DNA of 64,000 nt, taken from contig JAHBSW010000005.1 of the NCBI GenBank assembly GCA_019638935.1, positions 34,566 through 98,565 of the forward strand. Direction: 5' to 3'. Positions 1 to 7,685 of the stretch are shown here, piece after piece (position 1 is the stretch's first letter; each line of letters opens with the position of its first letter). Under the pieces are notes generated by a model. It ran no database searches. It saw only the letters and a list, made by a program, of their open reading frames with translations, and had not been told where the DNA came from. The position numbers were made by a program, and so were the translations under genes. The stretch comes from Cryobacterium sp. Lineage in GTDB: Bacteria; Actinomycetota; Actinomycetes; Actinomycetales; Microbacteriaceae.

Positions 1-376
1 TCTGCACGATCTTGTCGATCGCGCCCGTGGAGCCGCTGCCGGTGAAGATGACGATCGTGTCGTCGTCGCCGTTCACCGCCTCGTGGATCACGGCGCGCGC
101 GTCCTCGCGCAGGCGCGTCGTCTGCAGCCCGGTGCCGCTCGACTCGGTGTGGGTGTTGGCGTAGCGCGGCAGCACCTCGGTGCGAAGGAAGTTCTCGATG
201 AAATCGAGCGAGCGCCCGCTCGCCGTGTAATCGGCGTAGGTGACGGGCTTCGGGCCGAAGGGGCCGTGCATGAGGCGGTCGTCGCCGATGACCGACTCAC
301 GGATGCGCGCGAGCAGTGGAGGCTCCGGCAGGTTCGCGGCGCGAGCAGGGATAACGCACGGAGCAACATCGGTCAT
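1..376 (-). CDS. Class V aminotransferase-fold PLP enzyme (N-terminal part)
   Basis: Partial gene; the 3' part lies outside the window. The visible 125 residues include a Y-A-D-Y-T-A-S-G-R-S segment, N-T-H-T-E-S-S near residue 75, and a later glycine-rich F-T-G-S-G-S-T-G-A-I-D-K motif. These are typical of the cofactor-binding N-terminal half of class V aminotransferases related to cysteine desulfurase and selenocysteine lyase. The PLP lysine would lie in the missing part, so the exact reaction cannot be assigned. The ATG at 374-376 is preceded by TAGCCT (388-383) and a 6-nt gap, which fits a leaderless transcript. Confidence 0.8.
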   Translation of the reverse strand, partial: MTDVAPCVIPARAANLPEPPLLARIRESVIGDDRLMHGPFGPKPVTYADYTASGRSLDFIENFLRTEVLPRYANTHTESSGTGLQTTRLREDARAVIHEAVNGDDDTIVIFTGSGSTGAIDKIVQ

Positions 377-465
377 GCCGACAGGCTACGCGGGTTGGGG
401 GCGCGAGCGCGAGGGTGTCGCAGCAGGGGCTGGCTCGGTTCGCCTGGCCACAGCCGGTGATTCAC

Positions 466-888
466 CTACTCCGGGTCGACCTGCTCGCGGTATGCCTCCA
501 GCGTTCCCTCGGGCAACTGACTGCGGTCGCGTGATATCGCAACGGCCATGGTCTCGAGCTCGTCCTCGGGAATCTCGATTCCCGCGTCTCGGAACCGCTC
601 GCCGAGCAGCTCAACGATGTGCTGGCGGTCACGACCGAGCATGTCGTCGCGCGTTTGCGAGATGATGCCGCTGATGCGTTCATCGGTGGTCGTAAGATTC
701 TGGTCGAGGACCGTCGTGTCTTGCCGCTCGAGTCCGGTGTCGACGTATTCGTGCGCACGAAGTGGAAGCGTGTCGTCACCGAAGTCCTCGTCAGACATGC
801 GCTCCTTCCCGCTGTTCAGGTCGGTGCGGTCGGCATTGTCACGGGTGGTGTCGCCGCGTTCTGGGTTGCGTGCATCGGTGTCGCTCAT
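466..888 (-). CDS. Acidic hypothetical protein
   Basis: Encodes 140 residues with no family I recognise. The N-terminal third is rich in Asp, Asn, Arg and Thr and looks disordered. The C-terminal part (about residues 70-140) is more regular and probably helical, ending V-D-P-E. I chose the ATG at 886-888 because a GGGAG-type ribosome binding site precedes it; an upstream in-frame start would add an unlikely 17 residues. There is no signal peptide or membrane segment. It stands alone between the aminotransferase and a DUF7218-type gene. Its composition resembles small stress-related proteins of actinobacteria, but that is only an impression. Confidence 0.6.
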   Translation of the reverse strand: MSDTDARNPERGDTTRDNADRTDLNSGKERMSDEDFGDDTLPLRAHEYVDTGLERQDTTVLDQNLTTTDERISGIISQTRDDMLGRDRQHIVELLGERFRDAGIEIPEDELETMAVAISRDRSQLPEGTLEAYREQVDPE

Positions 889-1010
889 GGTGGTGGCTCC
901 CGCCTCTCTGCTCCTCACGCTAGGCGGCCCGGGGTGCACGCGGCGGAGTTGTCAGCAAACGTGCACGAAGCTGACGGCGGACTCAGCGGGTGCGGGCCTA
1001 CCGTGCAACC

Positions 1011-1277
1011 ATGCCCAGACGCTCAGAACCCCAGTTGAAGGACCAAGAGCTTTACGAGAAGCTGCGTGACGAGGGTGCCTCGAAGGAGAAAGCAGCTCGC
1101 ATCTCGAACGCCGCCGCACGCGATGGACGCGCCGCGGTTGGAAGACGAGGAGGTGTCGCCGAGGACTACGACGACCGCACCGTGAGTGAGTTGAAGTCCC
1201 GCGCGAAGGAGCTCGGCCTGTCGGGCTACTCGAACAAGAAGAAGTCCGAGCTCATCGACATGCTTCGTAACCACTGA
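1011..1277 (+). CDS. Rho N-terminal-like (DUF7218-type) small protein
   Basis: An 88-residue basic protein. The first half has K/E-rich helices with K-L-R-D-E-G-A-S-K-E-K-A-A-R-I-S-N-A. The second half, T-V-S-E-L-K-S-R-A-K-E-L-G-L-S-G-Y-S-N-K, is the helix-extended-loop-helix (SAP/LEM-like) fold seen at the N terminus of Rho factor. Proteins of this layout are widespread in actinobacteria and presumed to bind nucleic acid; their role is unknown. ATG 1011 is favoured over an upstream start because TACCGT at 999-1004 lies 6 nt before it, the leaderless pattern seen across this window. Confidence 0.75.
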   Translation: MPRRSEPQLKDQELYEKLRDEGASKEKAARISNAAARDGRAAVGRRGGVAEDYDDRTVSELKSRAKELGLSGYSNKKKSELIDMLRNH

Positions 1278-1298
1278 CAGCGGTTACGGTGCGCCTCG

Positions 1299-1739
1299 CT
1301 AGGCGTCTCTGGGCTCGAGAACAAACACCGGGATGAGACGCTCCGTGCGCTCCTGATAGTCCGCGTAGTTGGGGAACGCCTCGACCGCACGCTGCCACCA
1401 CTCGTCACGAAGCTCACCACTCGCCTCGGTGACCGTGTAGTCGCGGGTGACCGGGCCATCCTGAAGCTCGACCAAGGGATGCGCACGCAGGTTCGCCACC
1501 CACGCTGGGTTGGTCGGTGACCCGCCCCGCGACCCGATGGCGGCATAGCGACCCTCGTGCTCGACGCGCATGAGAGCGGTTTTGCGCAGCTTGCCGCTCT
1601 TGGCGCCGAGGCTCGTCAGCACGATCACGGGCTTGCCGTGCAGTTCCGTGCCCTCGGCGCCGCCGGATGCTTCGATCAACTCTGCTTGCTCGCGCGCCCA
1701 GTCGGAGGTGCTGGGTGCGTATTCTCCCTGAAGTGGCAT
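1299..1739 (-). CDS. Ddn-family F420-dependent nitroreductase-like protein
   Basis: A 146-residue protein of the deazaflavin (F420)-dependent nitroreductase/oxidoreductase family, known for the Mycobacterium Ddn enzyme. The family signature is clear: [23 protein letters not shown], then I-G-S-R-G-G and [12 protein letters not shown], then [16 protein letters not shown] at the C terminus. It is presumed to transfer hydride from reduced F420 to quinones or other acceptors. ATG 1739 is supported by CACAAT (1751-1746) 6 nt upstream. A longer in-frame reading would run through the tRNA-Arg gene and is rejected. Substrate unknown. Confidence 0.85.
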   Translation of the reverse strand: MPLQGEYAPSTSDWAREQAELIEASGGAEGTELHGKPVIVLTSLGAKSGKLRKTALMRVEHEGRYAAIGSRGGSPTNPAWVANLRAHPLVELQDGPVTRDYTVTEASGELRDEWWQRAVEAFPNYADYQERTERLIPVFVLEPRDA

Positions 1740-1822
1740 GTCACCATTGTGACGCACAGGCGTGACGCGCGCTGGCGCCTCGAGGCACTCGAGAGGAGGG
1801 ACCACTGCTTCGACCGATGAAG

Positions 1823-1895
1823 CGCGCCCGGAGAGACTCGAACTCCCAACCTTCTGATCCGTAGTCAGATGCTCTATCCATTGAGCTACGGGCGC
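1823..1895 (-). tRNA. tRNA-Arg (anticodon ACG)
   Basis: On the minus strand the 73-nt sequence starts GCGCCCGTAGCTCAATGGAT and closes with a complementary GGGCGC. The anticodon loop C-T-[ACG]-G-A sits on a CTGA/TCAG stem region, and the T arm carries GTTCGAGTC. The CCA end is not encoded. The ACG anticodon (A34 presumably edited to inosine) reads CGN arginine codons. Confidence 0.95.
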
Positions 1896-1950
1896 GTGCT
1901 GCATCAAGCAACCAGACGACTATACCAGCCCGCATCCTGTGTGAACGCTA

Positions 1951-1967
1951 CCCGGCGAACCGCCGGG
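1951..1967. other. Perfect GC hairpin between tRNA-Arg and the O-methyltransferase gene
   Basis: CCCGGCG-AAC-CGCCGGG forms a 7-bp stem with a 3-nt loop. There is no T tract on either side, so intrinsic terminator function is doubtful. It may be a transcript-end or folding element between the leftward tRNA and the rightward methyltransferase reading frame. Confidence 0.35.
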
Positions 1968-2007
1968 AAAGCGTGCACCTCGCCCCACCGCCAACGACAA
2001 TAAGAGC

Positions 2008-2679
2008 ATGAGCAACAACACTGAATCGTGGCGAGACGTCGACCAGTACCTCAGCGCCCAGCTCGTGCAGCAGGATGCCGCCCTCACCGAGACGCTCGCC
2101 AGAAGCGAACGGTAGGGGCTGCCGGCGATCGAAGTCGCCCCCACCCACGCAAAACTGCTGCACCTGCTCGTTCGCATGATCGGCGCGAAACGGGTGCTCG
2201 AGATCGGCACCCTCGGTGGATACTCGACGACATGGCTCGCCCGCGCCCTCCCCGCCGACGGTACGGTCATCACGTGCGAGGCCGTGCCGCACCACGCCGA
2301 TGTCGCCCGTCGCAACCTCGCCGATTCGGGTCTCGCCGACAGAGTGCAGGTCAGGGTCGGACCTGCCCTCGACACCCTCGCTTCGCTCACGGAGGAGAAC
2401 CTCGAGCCGTTCGACTTCGTCTTCATCGACGCCGACAAAGTCAACAACCCCCACTACTTCGAGGCGGCCCTGAAACTCACCCGAGCGGGCAGCGTGATCG
2501 TGTGCGACAACGTCGTGCGGGGTGGTCGCGTCATCGACGGCTCGAGCACCGACCCCGACATCATCGGAACGCGCACCTTCCTCGACGTGATCGGCAGCGA
2601 CCCCCGCGTCGACGCGACCGCCATCCAAACCGTCGGATTCAAGGGGTGGGACGGCTTCGCCCTCGCGCTCGTCAACTGA
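2008..2679 (+). pseudogene. SAM-dependent O-methyltransferase, interrupted by in-frame TAG
   Basis: The reading frame from ATG 2008 encodes a class I O-methyltransferase (catechol/caffeoyl-CoA type) but contains an amber codon at 2113-2115 (codon 36). The frame then continues without interruption to 2679. Both sides fit the family: Y-L-S-A-Q-L-V-Q-Q-D-A-A-L before the stop; then G-L-P-A-I-E-V-A-P, the SAM motif V-L-E-I-G-T-L-G-G-Y-S-T-T-W-L-A, and F-I-D-A-D-K-V-N-N-P-H-Y-F with the metal-binding region. GACAAT (1996-2001) lies 6 nt before ATG 2008, so the promoter and original start seem intact. A shorter 167-residue product could start at ATG 2176 but would lack the N-terminal substrate lid. 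It may be a recent nonsense mutation, a sequencing error or a readthrough gene. Confidence 0.8.
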
Positions 2680-2712
2680 GGCGCGGTCGAGGCGGGCGGT
2701 CTCAGCGAGGGC

Positions 2713-2895
2713 TCACTCCTCGCCGCGCGCCGCCGTGAGCAGCCTCAGCGCCTTCGGCCCGAAGCCGTGCAGAGCGAGCAGCGTGGAGAGATCGTCTGGA
2801 AGGTCCGCCAGCGCCTCGTAACCTGCTTCGATGAGCGCGTCAACGGCCGGACGGCTCAGCTTCACCCCGTCGAAGTGGTCCCCGCGGTCGTCCAT
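2713..2895 (-). CDS. Small helix-hairpin-helix-like protein
   Basis: A 60-residue protein. The core K-L-S-R-P-A-V-D-A-L-I-E-A-G-Y-E-A-L-A-D-L and L-L-A-L-H-G-F-G-P-K-A-L-R-L-L resembles the helix-hairpin-helix domain of the RNA polymerase alpha C-terminal domain and of small DNA-binding proteins. It probably binds DNA or a protein partner; function unknown. TAGTCT (907-902 within 2902-2907) sits 6 nt before ATG 2895, again a leaderless arrangement. It is followed after 28 nt upstream by the end of the FAH-family gene, on the same strand. Confidence 0.7.
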   Translation of the reverse strand: MDDRGDHFDGVKLSRPAVDALIEAGYEALADLPDDLSTLLALHGFGPKALRLLTAARGEE

Positions 2896-2923
2896 GGCCC
2901 CAGACTAGTCGGCGAACCAGTGC

Positions 2924-3793
2924 TCAAAAAGACTCGGTCTCGTATCGGTTGACGAGCGAGCCGATGCCCTCGATGCGCACCTCGTAGCTGTCGCCGTCGC
3001 GCAGGAACACCTTCGGGTCGCGCGCGCCGCCGACGCCGGAGGGTGTGCCGGTGAGCACGAGGTCGCCGGGCTCGAGGGTCATGATGGTCGTGATGTAGAC
3101 GAGCAGGCTCGGGATGTCGAACATGAGGCTCGTGGTGCGGTCGTCCTGCATGATCTCGCCGTTGAGCAGCCCGGTGATCCGCACGTCGGGCTCGACGCCG
3201 CCAAGGTGCGCTGCCGGAACAACGACCGGACCGAGCGGGGTCAACCGATCCCATGCCTTGCCGGCCGTGCGCTGCGTGGTGTGGTTCTGGAAGTCGCGCA
3301 CCGAACCGTCATTCGCGGCAGTGAAGCCGAACACGGCATCCGTCACCTGCTCGCGAGTGAGGCGCCGCGAGCGTCGGCCGATGACGACCGCGAGCTCGGC
3401 CTCGAAGTCGATCGAGGTCGACTCGAGCGGCAGGGGCAGGGTGTCGAAGGGGCCGGCAAGCGCGTTGTCCCACTTTGCGAAGAGGTCCGGATGCGCGGGC
3501 CCCGCTGCACCGCCGAACTCGCGCACGTGCTCGAGGTAATTCTTGCCGACGCAGATGATCTTGCGGGGGCGGGCGATGGGAGCGAGCAGTTTCGCCGCAT
3601 CCGCCGCGGCGATGGGGGCACCCGCGACGATTCGGCCCGCGTGACCGCCGGCAGCCTCGAGCAGGTCGGGCAGGTCGGCAAATGTTCGGCCGCCAACGGT
3701 GGCCATCGACGCGCCTTCGCTGCCGAAGACGACGACAACGGGCTCCCCGGCGGCATCGACCACTCGCCCCAGTGAAGCCTCCGCGTACCCCAT
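2924..3793 (-). CDS. Fumarylacetoacetate hydrolase family protein
   Basis: A 289-residue protein of the FAH superfamily, metal-dependent enzymes that hydrolyse, decarboxylate or isomerise 2-oxo acids in aromatic catabolism. Visible features: C-V-G-K-N-Y-L-E-H-V-R-E-F-G at about residue 80, the metal-binding acidic set I-D-F-E-A-E-L-A-V-V-I-G, G-F-T-A-A-N-D-G-S-V-R-D-F-Q, K-A-W-D and the conserved L-T-G-T-P-S-G-V-G. The ATG at 3793 overlaps the stop of the upstream membrane protein gene by one base (TGATG), implying translational coupling. A GTG one codon earlier is possible. Substrate cannot be told; acylpyruvate or 2-hydroxymuconate-type substrates are typical. Confidence 0.85.
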   Translation of the reverse strand: MGYAEASLGRVVDAAGEPVVVVFGSEGASMATVGGRTFADLPDLLEAAGGHAGRIVAGAPIAAADAAKLLAPIARPRKIICVGKNYLEHVREFGGAAGPAHPDLFAKWDNALAGPFDTLPLPLESTSIDFEAELAVVIGRRSRRLTREQVTDAVFGFTAANDGSVRDFQNHTTQRTAGKAWDRLTPLGPVVVPAAHLGGVEPDVRITGLLNGEIMQDDRTTSLMFDIPSLLVYITTIMTLEPGDLVLTGTPSGVGGARDPKVFLRDGDSYEVRIEGIGSLVNRYETESF

Positions 3794-4281
3794 CACACCG
3801 GCCCCTGGCTCTCGTCGTCTTCATGGAGATCGAGCCGTGGCTCGATGATCGGCGTGGACCCGGACCACACCGTGAGCAGCAGCACCAGTGCCGTGCCGGA
3901 GAGCAGCCCATCGACGATCCCCGCGGGCAGCATGAATGTCATGAGAACGAGTGTCACCGTGCACATGACGAGGGAGAGCACGAGTCCCCACATCCGGTTC
4001 GTGAACAGCCCGATCGAGGCGACCACCCGCAGGGCACCGAAGATGCCGCTCATGATCATCATGAGGTAGAGGTTGTCATTGAGGTAGGCAAGCGCGAAGA
4101 TCTGCGCTCGCTCGGTCACCGCGGCCTGGTCGATTCCCAGGGCGAGTGCGACGAGGAGACCGAGAAACGGCAGCCCCTCCATGAGTCCGCCCTGAATGAG
4201 CTGCAGGGTGCCGGCGACGCGCACCCGCCGAGAACTCATAGACCGGGCATCCGTCGAGCCGGCCGAAACCACCTCACTCAC
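3793..4281 (-). CDS. Four-helix integral membrane protein, unknown function
   Basis: About 162 residues with four predicted hydrophobic helices: F-L-G-L-L-V-A-L-A-L-G, the L-Y-L-M-M-I-M-S-G-I-F-G-A-L segment, G-L-V-L-S-L-V-M-C-T-V-T-L-V-L-M-T, and G-T-A-L-V-L-L-L-T-V-W. A short acidic tail (H-E-D-D-E-S) follows. No family recognised. I chose GTG 4281 because TAGGCT (4293-4288) lies 6 nt upstream; ATG 4239 is the alternative. It is translationally coupled to the FAH-family gene, but a joint role is not evident. Confidence 0.65.
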   Translation of the reverse strand: MSEVVSAGSTDARSMSSRRVRVAGTLQLIQGGLMEGLPFLGLLVALALGIDQAAVTERAQIFALAYLNDNLYLMMIMSGIFGALRVVASIGLFTNRMWGLVLSLVMCTVTLVLMTFMLPAGIVDGLLSGTALVLLLTVWSGSTPIIEPRLDLHEDDESQGPV

Positions 4282-4303
4282 CAGCAAAGCCTACCCGAGC
4301 ACT

Positions 4304-4383
4304 CGAAATGCAGGAGATTCGCGGGCCGGCCGCCGTGGTCGCGGGTCAGCGCGCTGCGAAACTGCAGAATCTCCTGCATTTCG
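4304..4383. repeat. Palindromic dispersed repeat, copy 1
   Basis: CGAAATGCAGGAGATTC (4304-4320) and its exact reverse complement (4367-4383) flank a 46-nt GC-rich core. A second, slightly altered copy of the arm (CGAAACTGCAG, 4357-4367) lies inside the core and can pair with the right arm as an alternative hairpin. Nearly the same arms occur at 45611-45691, also intergenic, with an unrelated core. Confidence 0.8.
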
Positions 4384-4443
4384 GCCAGAGCCTGCTGGAG
4401 CCCGCAGCATGCGGACTCCTCCAGTGTCAACCCACAGACCCGA

Positions 4444-5760
4444 CTAGCGCGGCCTGCGCGGTTGATGGATCCCCATGCGGATGCGGGTCTTCCGCCGCTC
4501 GACGAGGATGAACACGGTGCCGATCAGCCACAGCGGCACCTGCGTGAGAAACGCTATGCGGAACGCGTCGAGCGTGTAGGTCTCGGGGGTTCCCGCACCC
4601 TGCAGATCGAGCGCGAGCCCGATAAAGAGAATCGCGAGCAGCGCCGAAAGGAACCCGCCGGAGTTCGTCACACCCGTCGCCGAGCTCAAGCGGTGGCTGG
4701 GATTGTGGGCGCGGGCGTGGTCGAAGGCGATCATCGACGCGGGTCCCCCGGTCGCGAGGGCGATGGCGAGAGCGACGAGCACCCAGAGCGGCGCTGTGCC
4801 CGGCCACAGGATGACCACGAACCAGACCGCGGCTTGAATCGCAATCGTGGGCAGCACCAGAGCGTGCGAGCGCCGCAGCGGCATCTTGGCGGAGAGGGCG
4901 CCGATAATCGGCCCGAAGGCCATGCCCGCCACCACATACACGATCATGATCGCTGCCGCCTCGCCGATGGCGCGGCCCTCGCCCACCGTGAGAAACGGTA
5001 AGCCCCACAGCATCATGAACGCCGCCCCCGCGAAAGGCGTCGTGAAGTGCGACCAGAAGGCGAGGCGGGTTCCCGGATGCGACCACGCCGCCCGAATGCC
5101 CACGCGCGTATCGATGGCGGAGGTCACTGTCTGAATCGCCCCCGTCTCGGTGTTGACCGAGACATCCGCTGCGACCTCGGGCGGGTGGTTCCGGATGACG
5201 AGCCACACGAGGATCGTGAACAGAATGCCGAGTGCCGCGAACGCTCCGAATGTGACCGTCCACGACGTGAGATGCAGCAGGGCGACGACCGGAACGATGG
5301 CGACGACCTGTCCAAGTTGTCCGACGATGCCGGTGAGCTGCACCATGACCGGGGCACGCTGAGCGGGGAACCAGGTGGCGATCAGGCGGAGCACGCTGGG
5401 AAAGACGGCGGCGTCGCCGAGACCGAGCAGCATGCGCGCGCCGATCGCGACCGCCACATTGGGCGAGATCGCCACGATCAACTGGCCAAGCGCCATGAGC
5501 ACCATGCCGATCGCCATGATGGGGCGTGCTCCGTGGCGGTCGAGCAGCAGGCCGACCGGTATCTGCATGGCCCCGTACACCGCGAGCTGCAGCACGGCGA
5601 ACATGGAGAGGGTCGAGGCATCCGTCTGAAAGTAGTTCGCCGCGTCAACGCCCACGGCCGAGAGCGACGTTCGGTTGGCGACAGCGAAGGTGTAGGCGGC
5701 CACACCGACGGTCCAGATGATCCACGCTCGTGCCCGGGGCGGTGAGGGGATCGGTGGCAT
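4444..5760 (-). CDS. MFS transporter
   Basis: A 438-residue major facilitator with about 12 hydrophobic helices. The loop between helices 2 and 3 carries the MFS motif G-L-L-L-D-R-H-G-A-R-P-I-M-A-I-G. R-M-L-L-G-L-G-D-A-A-V-F-P-S follows in helix 4, as in ACS-like (nitrate/sugar acid/oxalate) transporters. It lies in the inner membrane and is presumed to be a proton-coupled importer or exchanger of a small organic anion; substrate unknown. It is monocistronic: repeat copy 1 lies downstream and a 316-bp gene-free stretch upstream. Confidence 0.85.
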   Translation of the reverse strand: MPPIPSPPRARAWIIWTVGVAAYTFAVANRTSLSAVGVDAANYFQTDASTLSMFAVLQLAVYGAMQIPVGLLLDRHGARPIMAIGMVLMALGQLIVAISPNVAVAIGARMLLGLGDAAVFPSVLRLIATWFPAQRAPVMVQLTGIVGQLGQVVAIVPVVALLHLTSWTVTFGAFAALGILFTILVWLVIRNHPPEVAADVSVNTETGAIQTVTSAIDTRVGIRAAWSHPGTRLAFWSHFTTPFAGAAFMMLWGLPFLTVGEGRAIGEAAAIMIVYVVAGMAFGPIIGALSAKMPLRRSHALVLPTIAIQAAVWFVVILWPGTAPLWVLVALAIALATGGPASMIAFDHARAHNPSHRLSSATGVTNSGGFLSALLAILFIGLALDLQGAGTPETYTLDAFRIAFLTQVPLWLIGTVFILVERRKTRIRMGIHQPRRPR

Positions 5761-6076
5761 CGCTCGACATTCGCGGTCGGTCGACGAAGGCCCGTCGATG
5801 AGTGGGGAGTTGTGGAGAGAATACAGACAAATACCACAATCACCCTGACTCTTGCGAGAACCGAGTTCGAACCGGTCATGGCGAGCAGGCTGCCCGTCGC
5901 CGAGTAATCACGGCGTCAAAGAATTGAACTCCTAAGCCGTCGAATCTTTAGTCGTCGCCCTGCGTCGCAAAGACAGCGATCACCATGCGTTCTCCCCCTC
6001 TGGCGCTGCTCGTGGATGGCTCCGCGCACGTGCGCTTCTTCCATCGTCAAATCCTTTTTTTCTCAGCGGATCAAAA
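5761..6076. other. Gene-free stretch
   Basis: 316 bp between the MFS gene and the end of the ABC/monooxygenase operon. I see no credible gene on either strand. Just upstream of the MFS start is a weak inverted repeat TGTGG (5811-5815) / CCACA (5834-5838) around an AT-rich centre, a possible operator or promoter. A T8-like run at 6053-6060 lies beyond the leftward operon end. The middle (about 5920-5960) is AT-richer than its surroundings and may be degenerate sequence. Confidence 0.4.
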
Positions 6077-6886
6077 TCACGTAATCATTGTGCGTTTCGC
6101 CGTCTGAACAAGTCGATGAATCTTCTGGCGAAGCTCATTGAACTCCGGCAGCGAGCGCGTTCGAAGCTGATCTCGTGCCTTGGGCAGGGGAATGGGCACG
6201 TCTTCAAGAACGGAGGTCGGAGAGTTCGAGAGCACGAGAACACGCTGTCCGAGATAGATCGCCTCATCGATGTCGTGGGTGACGAAGACGACGGTTACCT
6301 GCAAGGACTTCCACAACGAGAAGACCAGGTCCTCCAGCTCGGCCCGGGTCTGCGCGTCCACCGCGGCGAAGGGCTCGTCCATCAGGAGGATGCGCGGCTG
6401 GTACGCGACGGCCCGGGCGATCGCAACGCGTTGCTGCATCCCACCTGAGAGCTGCCACGGGTACGAGTCGGGAACATGGGCTAGCCCGACGGCTTCGAGG
6501 GCGTCGGACACGAGCTCAGCCCGTCGCGTCGCGGGGACCTTCTTCTCGCGAAGCGGCAGTTCCACGTTCTGTCGCACCGTCAGCCACGGAAACAGGCTGC
6601 GCCCGTACTCCTGGAAGACGATCGCCATGCCTTCGGGTGGCGACGTGACCCGCGCACCCGCGAGGCTCACGCTCCCCGACGTTACGTCGAGCAAGCCCCC
6701 GATGCAGCGCAGCAGCGTCGTCTTGCCCGCTCCCGACGGCCCGACGATGCAGAGGAACTCGCCGTCGCTCACGCGGAAGTCGAGGTCGCGGATGGCCTCG
6801 AACTCGGTGCCCCCGCTCGAGTACACCTTCCTCACGTGCTGGACCTCGAGGAGCGAGGCATCGCCCTCAGATCGGGTGGTGTTCAT
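6077..6886 (-). CDS. ABC transporter ATP-binding protein (SsuB/TauB type)
   Basis: A 269-residue ATPase of the nitrate/sulfonate/taurine/pyrimidine-precursor importer class. Motifs: Walker A G-P-S-G-A-G-K-T-T, Q loop F-Q-E-Y-G-R-S-L-F-P-W-L, signature L-S-G-G-M-Q-Q-R-V-A-I-A-R-A, Walker B I-L-L-M-D-E-P-F-A-A-V-D, and switch His in V-F-V-T-H-D-I-D-E-A. ATG 6886 is chosen for the CAGGAG site just upstream; an earlier in-frame ATG at 6904 lacks one. It is the last gene of the eight-gene leftward operon and would power uptake through the two permeases encoded immediately upstream. Confidence 0.9.
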   Translation of the reverse strand: MNTTRSEGDASLLEVQHVRKVYSSGGTEFEAIRDLDFRVSDGEFLCIVGPSGAGKTTLLRCIGGLLDVTSGSVSLAGARVTSPPEGMAIVFQEYGRSLFPWLTVRQNVELPLREKKVPATRRAELVSDALEAVGLAHVPDSYPWQLSGGMQQRVAIARAVAYQPRILLMDEPFAAVDAQTRAELEDLVFSLWKSLQVTVVFVTHDIDEAIYLGQRVLVLSNSPTSVLEDVPIPLPKARDQLRTRSLPEFNELRQKIHRLVQTAKRTMIT

Positions 6887-6908
6887 TCTGGACGCTCCTG
6901 CCATCTGC

Positions 6909-7685
6909 TCAAACCCTTTGCTCGATACGTTGGATGCTGAGGTACCACCGGAGCACCCACGCCTCGAAGGCCCTGAAGATGACAGAGAGGATGACGCCGA
7001 TGAGTCCCAGGAGCAGCACGCCCGACCACATCTCGGGCATCTCGAAGCCCCGCTGGAACTGCACGATGGCGAAGCCTAGGCCGTTGCTCGCCGCGAACAT
7101 CTCACTGATCACCATGAGGATGATCCCGACCGAGAGCGACTGGCGGGCTCCCGTCACGATCTGGGGGCTCGCGCTTCGCAGCACGAGCGTCATCAGGCGC
7201 GTGGGCACGGAGAGGCGGTAGGACCGTGCCGTGTCGGCGAGCACCTCGTCGATCGCGCGCACGCCCTCGACGGTGTTGAGGAGCACCGGCCAGATGCAGC
7301 CGAGTGCGATCACGGCGACCTTCATCTCGTCGCCGATCCCGGCGAAGAGCATGATGACGGGAACCAGGACCGGCGGGGGCATCGCACGCAGGAACTCGAG
7401 GGTCGGCTCCGCGTAGTCTCGCAGGGTGCGGGACAGTCCGAGTGCCACGCCCGCTACGATGCCGATCGCGAGCGCGACGCCGTAGCCGATGAAGAGCCGC
7501 ACGAGGCTTGGCACCACATCGGAGAGGAGCCTGCCGCTCAACCATGTCTCGGGAAATGTCTCGACGATCGCGCGCAGGGGCGGCCAGAAGAAGCTCGTGC
7601 TGCCGGCGGACACGAACCACCACAGCGTGACGAGGATCACGGGGAGACCGACGGCGAAGAGCACTCGGCGAAGCAGCGTGTTCAC
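6909..7685 (-). CDS. ABC transporter permease (SsuC/TauC type), second copy
   Basis: A 258-residue binding-protein-dependent permease with about six transmembrane helices and the cytoplasmic coupling loop ending S-A-S-P-Q-I-V-T-G-A-R-Q-S-L-S-V-G. GTG 7685 is chosen: AGGAGG lies about 7 nt upstream and it overlaps the preceding permease stop by 4 nt (GTGA). The pair of unequal permeases suggests a heterodimeric channel, whereas SsuC-type channels are usually homodimers. Part of the operon carrying the monooxygenase and amidohydrolase. Confidence 0.9.
   Translation of the reverse strand: MNTLLRRVLFAVGLPVILVTLWWFVSAGSTSFFWPPLRAIVETFPETWLSGRLLSDVVPSLVRLFIGYGVALAIGIVAGVALGLSRTLRDYAEPTLEFLRAMPPPVLVPVIMLFAGIGDEMKVAVIALGCIWPVLLNTVEGVRAIDEVLADTARSYRLSVPTRLMTLVLRSASPQIVTGARQSLSVGIILMVISEMFAASNGLGFAIVQFQRGFEMPEMWSGVLLLGLIGVILSVIFRAFEAWVLRWYLSIQRIEQRV

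Noticed and set aside
1740-1907. Longer N terminus for the nitroreductase through the tRNA-Arg gene.
   Set aside because: It would translate the antisense... tRNA region; the family starts near ATG 1739, which has a good -10 spacing.
2113-2115. UAG as a pyrrolysine or programmed readthrough codon.
   Set aside because: No stem-loop or pyrrolysine machinery is visible, and the position is not near an active site. A simple nonsense mutation or error is more likely.
5900-5990. Weakly tRNA-like sequence on the minus strand (TTCAATT loop, ACTAAAGAT loop).
   Set aside because: The T stem and acceptor stem do not pair properly, so it is not a tRNA gene and too degenerate to call a tRNA remnant.
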